DNA of 64,000 nt from Geobacillus kaustophilus (GTDB lineage Bacteria; Bacillota; Bacilli; Bacillales; Anoxybacillaceae), in NCBI RefSeq assembly GCF_000948285.1, contig NZ_JYBP01000003.1:1736001-1800000 (forward strand). The letters are read 5' to 3'. Position 1 is the first letter of the stretch; every line of letters begins with the position of its first letter. A program made the position numbers and the translations under genes. Shown piece by piece: positions 57,469 to 64,000 of the stretch. A model generated the notes under the pieces. That model made no database searches. It was not told where the DNA came from and was given only the letters and a program-made list of their open reading frames with translations.

Positions 57469-59544
57469 TCAAGCTTCTAGCCGCTCTTCATAGTCGCACG
57501 CCGTGCATTGCACTTGCACACCTTTTTTCAGCTCTTTCTCCACAAGCAGCCCCGCGCATTTCGGACAAGGGCGGGCGAGCGGTTTATCCCACGAGACGAA
57601 GTCGCAATCCGGGAAACGATCGCAGCCGTAAAACACCCGCTTTCTTTTCGTGCTGCGCTCGACGATGTTGCCCTCGCGGCATTTCGGGCACTTGACGCCG
57701 ATTTCTTTGACAATCGGCTTCGTATGGCGGCATTCCGGAAAATTCGAGCAGGCGATAAACTTGCCGAAACGGCCTATTTTGTACACCATCGGACTGCCGC
57801 ACACCTCGCAGTCAATGCCGGCCGGCTCATCCTTAATCTCAACTGCGCGCATTTCTTTTTCCGCCACTTTCAACCGTTTTTCAAATTCGCGGTAAAACTC
57901 GTCGACGACTTTGATCCATTCTACTTTTCCTTCTTCAATTTCGTCCAATTCTTTTTCCATTTTCGCTGTAAACTCGACATCGATAATTTCCGGGAAAAAT
58001 TCGAGCATCAGCTCGACAACGATTTCGCCGAGCTCGGTCGGGACAAACCGCTTGTTCTCAAGGACGACATAGTTGCGTTTTTGGATCGTATCAAGCGTCG
58101 GGGCATACGTCGACGGGCGGCCGATGCCGAGTTCCTCCAACGTTTTGACGAGGCGGGCTTCCGTGTAGCGCGGCGGCGGCTGAGTAAAGTGCTGCTTCGA
58201 TTCGATCGTTTCGCTCTCGACCGTTTCCTCTTCTTTCAAATCCGGGAGGATACGGTCCTGCTCTTCCGTTTGATCGTCCGTTCCTTCAATATACACTTTC
58301 ATAAACCCTGGAAATTTCACTTTCGAGCCGCTGGCGCGGAACACGACGCCGTTGCTTTCCAACTCGACGCTCATGGTGTCAAGCACGGCGGCCGCCATTT
58401 GACTGGCGATGAACCGTTCCCAAATGAGTTTATACAACCGAAACTGGTCGCGCGTCAAATACGGTTTCACTTTGTCCGGATCGCGAAATGCCGATGTCGG
58501 GCGGATCGCTTCATGGGCGTCTTGGGCGTTCGTGCTTTTCTTCTCTTTCCGCTTTTCCTGATTGACATACATAGCGCCGAACGTCGCCTCGATATACGCC
58601 GCCGCCTCCTGCTGCGCCGTCTCGGCGACGCGCGTTGAATCGGTGCGCATATACGTGATCAAACCGACCGTCCCTTCGCTGCCAAGATCGATTCCTTCGT
58701 ACAGCTGCTGGGCGATCATCATCGTCTTTTTCGTCCGGAAATTGAGTTTGCGCGCCGCTTCCTGCTGAAGCGACGACGTCGTAAACGGCGGCACGGGGCT
58801 GCGCTTGCGCTCTCGTTTTGTCACCGTTTTCACCGCAAATGCCGTTCCATTTAAGCGGTCCAGCACGGCTTTTACATCCGCCTCCGTCTTTAACTCGCGC
58901 TTTTGTCCGTCAATACTGTAAAACGAGGCAGCAAACGTCTCTCCTTCTTTTTGAAACATCGCTTCAATCGTCCAATATTCTTCTGGCTGAAATTCGCGAA
59001 TTTCTCGTTCCCGATCGATGATGAGGCGCAACGCCACCGATTGGACGCGGCCGGCGCTTAACCCTTTTTTCACCTTTTTCCATAAGAGCGGGCTGATGTT
59101 ATAGCCGACGAGGCGGTCGAGTACGCGCCGCGCCTGCTGGGCGTCAACAAGATTCATATTGATCGCGCGCGGCTGCTGAAACGATTGCTGAATAGCATCC
59201 TTCGTGATCTCATGAAAGACAACGCGGCAATCAGAGTGAATGTCCAGATCGAGCATGTGGGCCAAATGCCAAGCGATCGCCTCTCCTTCGCGATCGGGGT
59301 CGGCGGCAAGAAACACTTTTTTCGCTTTTTTCGCCGCCGTTTTCAACTCTTTGATCACCTGGCCTTTGCCGCGGATCGTAATGTATTTCGGCTCGTAGCC
59401 GTGGTCTATATCAACGCCCATTTGGCTTTTTGGCAAATCGCGGACGTGGCCCATCGATGCTTTGACTGTATATTTTTTTCCCAAGTATCGTTCGATCGTC
59501 TTCGCTTTCGTTGGCGATTCGACGATAACTAAGTAGTCTGACAT
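57469..59544 (-). CDS. topA: DNA topoisomerase I
   Basis: A 691-residue type IA enzyme relaxing negative supercoils. Toprim domain ([36 protein letters not shown]), catalytic tyrosine in [12 protein letters not shown], and three C-terminal zinc fingers (CEVCGSPM...[15 protein letters not shown]...[15 protein letters not shown]...CTAC). ATG 59544 follows GGGGTGGAAG; a longer frame over the promoter is rejected. Same length as B. subtilis TopA. Confidence 0.97.
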   Translation of the reverse strand: MSDYLVIVESPTKAKTIERYLGKKYTVKASMGHVRDLPKSQMGVDIDHGYEPKYITIRGKGQVIKELKTAAKKAKKVFLAADPDREGEAIAWHLAHMLDLDIHSDCRVVFHEITKDAIQQSFQQPRAINMNLVDAQQARRVLDRLVGYNISPLLWKKVKKGLSAGRVQSVALRLIIDREREIREFQPEEYWTIEAMFQKEGETFAASFYSIDGQKRELKTEADVKAVLDRLNGTAFAVKTVTKRERKRSPVPPFTTSSLQQEAARKLNFRTKKTMMIAQQLYEGIDLGSEGTVGLITYMRTDSTRVAETAQQEAAAYIEATFGAMYVNQEKRKEKKSTNAQDAHEAIRPTSAFRDPDKVKPYLTRDQFRLYKLIWERFIASQMAAAVLDTMSVELESNGVVFRASGSKVKFPGFMKVYIEGTDDQTEEQDRILPDLKEEETVESETIESKQHFTQPPPRYTEARLVKTLEELGIGRPSTYAPTLDTIQKRNYVVLENKRFVPTELGEIVVELMLEFFPEIIDVEFTAKMEKELDEIEEGKVEWIKVVDEFYREFEKRLKVAEKEMRAVEIKDEPAGIDCEVCGSPMVYKIGRFGKFIACSNFPECRHTKPIVKEIGVKCPKCREGNIVERSTKRKRVFYGCDRFPDCDFVSWDKPLARPCPKCAGLLVEKELKKGVQVQCTACDYEERLEA

Positions 59545-59583
59545 CCATCTTCCACCCCTAGGAGGTAAATTGAAATCTTCATT

Positions 59584-59613
59584 ATTATTAATGATTATTG
59601 CCGCATTTGTCAA
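59584..59613 (-). promoter_or_regulatory. Sigma-A promoter of topA
   Basis: A perfect TTGACA (59608-59613), 18-base spacer, AATAAT (59584-59589, 5/6) on the minus strand, in an A+T-rich tract between dprA and topA. Confidence 0.6.
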
Positions 59614-59622
59614 ACCTGTGCA

Positions 59623-60504
59623 TTACACGTACGGGAATTCATCCAAAATGTCCGCCGCTTCTTGCACTAGTTTTGCCCCGTGCTGAATGAGCGTATTCGG
59701 CCCGGCGGATTCCGCCAAACCGATCGGGCCGGGGACGGCGAACACTTCCCTCCCTTGCTCAAGCGCATACGCGGCGGTAATGAGCGAACCGCTTTTCCGC
59801 TTCGCCTGCACGACAAGCGTGCCGAGCGACAGCCCGCTGATGATGCGATTGCGCGCGGGAAACTGCCATGCCTGTGGGCGCGTTGCCGGCGGATGCTCAG
59901 CGATGACCAACTGTTCATTCATCAGCCGGGCGGCGAACGGCCGATGTTCTTTCGGATAAATGTGGTCCAGCCCACCGGCGATGACGGCGATCGTCGCCCC
60001 GCCATGCTGGACGGCGAGCTGGTGGGCACACACGTCAATCCCAAACGCGAGCCCGCTGACGATCGTAAAGCCGGCGGCAACAAGCGGCGGCACCAATTTG
60101 TTCAACGCTTCGATTCCTTCCTTCGTCGGACGCCTTGTGCCGACGATGCTGATCAGTTTCCTCTCCTGAAGCAAAGCGGAGTCCCCCTTTGCATACAGCA
60201 CCCACGGCGGGGCGTATATATATTTAAGCAGCGGCGGATAGTCAGAATCAAATACAGTGATCACACGAATGCACCGGTCCTTATATGTTTTTATCACACG
60301 TTGCACATCGATGGAATGCAAATCATGGAAAAAAGCGGTCCATTGAGCGTCAGGAAGTGGAACGAGCGGGCGGAGATCATCAGGAGACAGAGAAAATGGA
60401 GCGGTGAGCGTCGGATCAACCTTAAGCAAGGAATGAATCGTCTTCCATCCCGCCCCGCGGCAATGATGGAGATGGATAAGTCGGTCGCGGACTGTATCGT
60501 ACAT
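59623..60504 (-). CDS. dprA: DNA-processing protein DprA (Smf)
   Basis: A 293-residue DprA loads RecA onto incoming single-stranded DNA during transformation. A SAM-like N-terminus precedes the Rossmann fold with SIVGTRRPTKEG, SGLAFGIDVCAHQ and the ISGLSLGTLVVQAKRKSGSLITA segment. ATG 60504 follows AAAGGGGAGCAGT. Its usual place is beside topA. Confidence 0.95.
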   Translation of the reverse strand: MYDTVRDRLIHLHHCRGAGWKTIHSLLKVDPTLTAPFSLSPDDLRPLVPLPDAQWTAFFHDLHSIDVQRVIKTYKDRCIRVITVFDSDYPPLLKYIYAPPWVLYAKGDSALLQERKLISIVGTRRPTKEGIEALNKLVPPLVAAGFTIVSGLAFGIDVCAHQLAVQHGGATIAVIAGGLDHIYPKEHRPFAARLMNEQLVIAEHPPATRPQAWQFPARNRIISGLSLGTLVVQAKRKSGSLITAAYALEQGREVFAVPGPIGLAESAGPNTLIQHGAKLVQEAADILDEFPYV

Positions 60505-60545
60505 ACTGCTCCCCTTTCCTTCCGGAGTGGACATCATAAGCGACA

Positions 60546-60567
60546 CCCCGCACGATGACGTGCGGGG
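60546..60567 (-). terminator. Hairpin after sucD
   Basis: A perfect nine-base stem CCCCGCACG with a four-base loop, eight bases after the sucD stop. The following sequence TGTCGCTTATG lacks a T-run, so termination would be weak, and dprA may partly depend on readthrough. Confidence 0.55.
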
Positions 60568-60574
60568 CTGATGA

Positions 60575-61477
60575 TTAGTGCGTTTTGCATTTTTCGTACA
60601 AGCCGCGTTCTTTCAGCACAGAAATGAGCGTTTCTCCGATCACGGCCGGCGTTTCCGCCACTTTAATGCCGCATTCGGTCATTTTTTTGATTTTCTCTGC
60701 GGCTGTTCCTTTGCCGCCGGAAATGATCGCGCCGGCATGGCCCATCCGTTTGCCCGGAGGCGCCGTTTGCCCGCCGATAAAGCCGACGACCGGTTTCGTC
60801 ATGTTCGCTTTCACCCATTCGGCCGCTTCTTCTTCCGCCGTGCCGCCGATTTCGCCGATCATAATGACAGCGTACGTTTCTTCGTCTTCATTAAACGCCT
60901 TCAACACATCGATGAAGTTTGTGCCGTTGACCGGGTCGCCGCCGATGCCGACCGCCGTCGACTGGCCGATGCCGGCTTGCGTCAGTTGGTGAACGGCTTC
61001 GTACGTCAGCGTGCCGGAACGGGAAACAATGCCGACATGTCCTTTTTTATGGATGTAGCCCGGCATAATGCCGATTTTGCACTCTTCCGGCGTAATGACG
61101 CCCGGGCAGTTCGGACCGATGAGGCGCGTCTTTTTGCCCTTCATGTACCGTTTCACTTTCACCATATCAAGCACCGGAATGCCTTCGGTGATGCAAACGA
61201 CAAGGTCTAGCTCCGCGTCGACCGCTTCCATGATGGCATCCGCAGCGAAGGCCGGCGGAACGTAAATGACCGAGGCGTTCGCTCCCGTTCTTTCGACCGC
61301 TTCGGAAACAGTGTCAAACACCGGCACGCCTTCGACTTCCGTGCCGCCTTTGCCCGGCGTGACGCCGCCGACGATGTTCGTCCCGTACTCGATCATCTGC
61401 TTTGTATGGAACAGCCCTTGCGAACCGGTAATCCCTTGCACGATCACTTTCGTGTCTTTATTGACAAAAACGCTCAC
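60575..61477 (-). CDS. sucD: Succinyl-CoA ligase alpha subunit
   Basis: A 300-residue subunit; CoA-binding fold ([34 protein letters not shown]), and phosphohistidine region ([48 protein letters not shown] containing the active-site His). Works with SucC in the TCA cycle. GTG start 61477 behind GAGGGAG. Confidence 0.97.
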   Translation of the reverse strand: MSVFVNKDTKVIVQGITGSQGLFHTKQMIEYGTNIVGGVTPGKGGTEVEGVPVFDTVSEAVERTGANASVIYVPPAFAADAIMEAVDAELDLVVCITEGIPVLDMVKVKRYMKGKKTRLIGPNCPGVITPEECKIGIMPGYIHKKGHVGIVSRSGTLTYEAVHQLTQAGIGQSTAVGIGGDPVNGTNFIDVLKAFNEDEETYAVIMIGEIGGTAEEEAAEWVKANMTKPVVGFIGGQTAPPGKRMGHAGAIISGGKGTAAEKIKKMTECGIKVAETPAVIGETLISVLKERGLYEKCKTH

Positions 61478-61494
61478 GTGTCTCCCTCGCTTTC

Positions 61495-62655
61495 TTAACG
61501 TACTAGCTCGACGATTTTTTGTGCTCCGTCCGCCATCGATTCGGCCGCAATAATGTTTAAGCCCGACTCTTGCAAAATCTTTTTCCCAAGCTCAACGTTC
61601 GTTCCTTCAAGCCGGACGACAAGCGGAAGCGTCAAACCGACTTGCTTCGTCGCCGCGACGATGCCGCTCGCGATGACATCGCATTTCATAATGCCGCCGA
61701 AAATGTTGACGAAAATGCCTTTGACGTTCGGGTCGGACAAAATGATTTTGAACGCTTCCCTTACTTTTTCCTCGCTGGCGCCGCCGCCGACATCGAGGAA
61801 GTTAGCCGGCTCGCCTCCGTAATATTTGATGATGTCCATTGTCGCCATCGCCAAGCCGGCGCCGTTGACCATGCAACCGATGTTGCCGTCAAGAGCGATG
61901 TAGTTCAAGTCGTATTTCGACGCTTCGACTTCTTTCGGGTCTTCTTCATCCAAGTCGCGGTATTCAAGGATGTCCGGATGACGGTATAAGGCGTTTGAAT
62001 CGAAATTCAGCTTCGCATCAAGCGCCATCACTTTGCCGTCGCCGGTGACGACAAGCGGGTTGATTTCGGCGATCGAGCAGTCTTTATCGACAAACACTTG
62101 GTACAAGCCCATCATAAATTTGACCGCTTGGTTGACGAGATGCTTCGGAATGTTGATGTTGAAAGCCAATCGGCGCGCTTGGAACGCTTGGAGACCGACG
62201 GCTGGATCGATGTATTCTTTAAAAATTTTCTCCGGCGTTTTCGCCGCCACTTCTTCGATTTCCGTTCCGCCTTCTTCCGACCCCATTAATACGACGCGCG
62301 AGGTGGCGCGGTCGACGACAAGGCCGATGTAGTATTCTTTTTGGATGTCGCACCCTTCTTCAATCAACAGCCGTTTCACTTCTTTTCCTTCCGGGCCGGT
62401 TTGATGGGTGACGAGCACTTTGCCGAGCAGTTCGCTCGCATATGTACGGACTTCCTCGAGGCTTTTTGCCACTTTCACCCCGCCCGCTTTGCCGCGCCCG
62501 CCGGCATGGATTTGCGCTTTGACAACACACACCGGCGCGCCGAGCTCTTTCGCCGCTTCGACCGCTTCATCCACCGTGAACGCGACGCGGCCGTTCGGCA
62601 CGCTTACACCATAGCTTCGCAAAATTTCTTTTGCCTGGTATTCATGAATGTTCAT
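61495..62655 (-). CDS. sucC: Succinyl-CoA ligase beta subunit
   Basis: A 386-residue subunit with ATP-grasp fold ([75 protein letters not shown]). Produces ATP or GTP with succinate from succinyl-CoA. ATG 62655 behind AGGAGGTTGGCGC. First gene of sucCD, behind a promoter with a cre-like site. Confidence 0.97.
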   Translation of the reverse strand: MNIHEYQAKEILRSYGVSVPNGRVAFTVDEAVEAAKELGAPVCVVKAQIHAGGRGKAGGVKVAKSLEEVRTYASELLGKVLVTHQTGPEGKEVKRLLIEEGCDIQKEYYIGLVVDRATSRVVLMGSEEGGTEIEEVAAKTPEKIFKEYIDPAVGLQAFQARRLAFNINIPKHLVNQAVKFMMGLYQVFVDKDCSIAEINPLVVTGDGKVMALDAKLNFDSNALYRHPDILEYRDLDEEDPKEVEASKYDLNYIALDGNIGCMVNGAGLAMATMDIIKYYGGEPANFLDVGGGASEEKVREAFKIILSDPNVKGIFVNIFGGIMKCDVIASGIVAATKQVGLTLPLVVRLEGTNVELGKKILQESGLNIIAAESMADGAQKIVELVR

Positions 62656-62687
62656 GCGCCAACCTCCTATGTATAAAATCAAAAAAG

Positions 62688-62701
62688 TCTTAGCGCTTTC
62701 A
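62688..62701 (-). promoter_or_regulatory. Catabolite-response element (cre) overlapping sucCD start of transcription
   Basis: TGAAAGCGCTAAGA on the minus strand matches 13 of 14 positions of the CcpA operator TGWNANCGNTNWCA. It lies immediately downstream of the candidate -10 (62703-62708), where bound CcpA would block initiation. Confidence 0.7.
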
Positions 62702-62702
62702 T

Positions 62703-62730
62703 TTTATACCTAACATTTCGCGCTTGTCCA
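62703..62730 (-). promoter_or_regulatory. Sigma-A promoter of sucCD
   Basis: TGGACA (62725-62730), 16-base spacer, TATAAA (62703-62708) on the minus strand, each 5/6 matches. About 40 bases from the sucC ribosome site. Confidence 0.65.
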
Positions 62731-62753
62731 CCGTTTCGCCGCAAAATTACGAA

Positions 62754-62786
62754 AGCGGGGAATAGGAAAATTACCCCTTCCCCGCT
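62754..62786 (-). terminator. Terminator after ylqH
   Basis: AGCGGGGAA pairs with TTCCCCGCT, the stem spanning the ylqH stop, and is followed by TTCGTAATTTT on the minus strand. Good stem, moderate T-tract. Confidence 0.7.
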
Positions 62787-63058
62787 CCTTCTCCTTTCGC
62801 TTCCTGATCAAGCTGATACAAAAACGCGAACAATTCAGCCACTAAGGCGTACAGCTCCTCCGGGATCATTTCGTTGATCTCCACTTTCCCCAGCAGCTCA
62901 ACAAGCGTCGGATCTTGGCGAATCGGCACGCCGTGCTCGCGGGCGGCGGCGATGATCGCTTCGGCGACTTTGCCAACCCCTTTCGCCTTGACGATCGGAG
63001 CTGCGTCAAGTGCCGCATCGTAAGACAAGACGACTGCTTTTTTCCGCTCCTCGTTCAT
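62771..63058 (-). CDS. ylqH: FlhB C-terminal-domain homologue YlqH
   Basis: A 95-residue protein equal to the part of FlhB downstream of its NPTH cleavage site: VVLSYDAALDAAPIVKAKGVGKVAEAIIAAAREHGVPIRQDPTLVELL aligns with AVALKYED...KGADYMALKIKEVAKAHGVVTVENRPLAQAL of the FlhB in this window. It has no membrane segment and no NPTH. Start overlaps ylqG stop (ATGA). Function unproven. Confidence 0.9.
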   Translation of the reverse strand: MNEERKKAVVLSYDAALDAAPIVKAKGVGKVAEAIIAAAREHGVPIRQDPTLVELLGKVEINEMIPEELYALVAELFAFLYQLDQEAKGEGAGKG

Positions 63059-64000
63059 GCTTGGCAATCCACCTCGCTGCAACTGTCGGCAAACAGAAAA
63101 ACGGAAGGCGGAGGAGGGGCGGAACGCGTTGCCTTTACATCAATGCCTGAAAGCGCATACCCGTGCGCCTGAAACCGCTCTTTGACAAGCGGAGCCATCC
63201 GAGCGGCAGCAACCGGCAGCCGCGGATCATCGTGAAAAATGGAGATGTGGACGATCCGTCGTTGCACGCGCATATCAACGATCACCTCTCCCAGCTCTTC
63301 AAGCGTCAGGTAACAAACAATGCGGTTGTAATCGGCATCAAGCGGCCCGCCTTGTTTCCTGCTTCCTTGCCAGCACACAGCAAAATCGCTGCTGCGGCCG
63401 CCAAGCGGCAATGGCAACGAAATCCATACGTGATCAATGAGCCCATCGCCGCCAGCAGCGATGGCCATGCCATCGAGCTGGTCGAGAATCGCTTCGGCCG
63501 CCCTCTTGGCCCCTTCGCTCCCCGATTCATGAAGAAAGCGAAGAAGCAGCCGTTTCAACGACGGGACGGAAGGCAAATCCTCGATTTTCCCAACACGGAC
63601 GAGCGCCGCCTCGTCCTCAAGTCCAAGCCGCACGGCCGCCCGCCTCAGCCAGCAAAACAGCGACAGCGCCGGATCTCTCGCCGCTCGAGCGGCCGCCCAC
63701 AACTTCGCTTCCGCGGCGGGCAGCGCTCCGCTTTGATAGGCGGCATCGAGAGCGGCCCACCGTTCCAAAAACGCCTCCTCGTCCGTCAAGCCGAGCTGCC
63801 GAATGATATCGGCAAACCGGCGGCATTGCACCGCCTCCCGAAGCGCCAAGCGGCGGTCCTCCGGCAACGGGGCGAGCCCAAGGCGGGCAAGAAGCGCGCG
63901 GGCCGTTTCGGCCTCTTCCTCCCCTGACAGCAACAAACGCACGGCCGCCTCGTAAGCGAACAGCGGCGGTGAAAGAAACTTCTCCATCGCCCGGCTGAGC
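63055..64000 (-). CDS. ylqG: YlqG-like protein with FliK-like C-terminus (5' end outside window)
   Basis: Open in frame to the window edge, so at least 314 codons are seen and the N-terminus is missing; the in-frame ATG at 63987 is probably internal. The visible part has helical, Ala/Leu/Arg-rich repeats (1-180) and a C-terminal beta domain (WISLPLPLGG...YLTLEELGEVIVDMRVQRRIVHISIF) like the FliK switch domain. Translationally coupled to ylqH; the pair may mimic FliK-FlhB binding. Exact family name is from synteny. Confidence 0.75.
   Translation of the reverse strand, partial: LSRAMEKFLSPPLFAYEAAVRLLLSGEEEAETARALLARLGLAPLPEDRRLALREAVQCRRFADIIRQLGLTDEEAFLERWAALDAAYQSGALPAAEAKLWAAARAARDPALSLFCWLRRAAVRLGLEDEAALVRVGKIEDLPSVPSLKRLLLRFLHESGSEGAKRAAEAILDQLDGMAIAAGGDGLIDHVWISLPLPLGGRSSDFAVCWQGSRKQGGPLDADYNRIVCYLTLEELGEVIVDMRVQRRIVHISIFHDDPRLPVAAARMAPLVKERFQAHGYALSGIDVKATRSAPPPPSVFLFADSCSEVDCQA

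Noticed and set aside
59560-59640. Plus-strand AGGAGGTAAATTG near an ATG at 59590, opposite the topA promoter
   Set aside because: The frame runs antisense into dprA with no coding character; the match is a by-product of the complementary sequence.

Overview
This is a chromosomal window from a thermophilic, spore-forming, flagellated member of the Bacillaceae, most likely Geobacillus (kaustophilus/thermoleovorans group). The grounds are family-level similarity across the whole window, protein lengths matching Bacillus homologues, a fairly high G+C content, and the characteristic Bacillus gene order ylqGH-sucCD-dprA-topA-xerC-hslVU-codY-fla/che-rpsB-tsf-pyrH-frr-uppS-cdsA-dxr-rseP-proS-polC-rimP-nusA-infB-rbfA-truB-ribF-rpsO-pnp-ylxY-mlpA-ymxH-spoVF. 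Apart from ymxH, every gene I call lies on the minus strand, so transcription runs from high to low coordinates.

In transcription order, 64000-60545 holds the partial ylqG, ylqH (a FliK-like/FlhB-tail-like pair) and the TCA genes sucCD behind a promoter with a catabolite-response element. 60504-53698 holds dprA, topA, xerC, hslV, hslU and codY; trmFO, which sits between topA and xerC in B. subtilis, is absent. 53697-26801 is the roughly 27 kb fla/che operon: flgBC-fliEFGHIJ-motE(ylxF)-fliK-flgDE-swrD-fliLMY-cheY-fliOPQR-flhBAFG-cheBAWCD-sigD, a small unnamed gene, and swrB. It encodes the basal body, hook, type III export gate, C-ring switch, chemotaxis core and the flagellar sigma factor. 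26800-22682 is translation and envelope precursor metabolism (rpsB, tsf, pyrH, frr, uppS). 22685-13319 is cdsA, dxr, rseP, proS, polC. 13318-5571 is the rimP-nusA-ylxRQ-infB-ylxP-rbfA-truB-ribF-rpsO transcription/translation operon. 5570-1 has pnp, ylxY, mlpA, the convergent ymxH and the start of dpaA (dipicolinate synthase).

I see no rRNA, tRNA, insertion sequence, prophage, CRISPR array or defence island. The window is coding-dense and no gene-free stretch exceeds about 250 bases. The points of interest are small-scale: a probable CTG start for fliI with a strong Shine-Dalgarno, an 18-bp tandem duplication containing the flhA start codon, a short leader ORF apparently coupled to swrD, an unnamed 81-residue gene between sigD and swrB, loss of trmFO, an HslV N-terminus without the serine described for B. 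subtilis ClpQ, a YlxY lacking most catalytic residues of its deacetylase family, a cre site on sucCD, and structured leaders ahead of rimP-nusA and rpsO.
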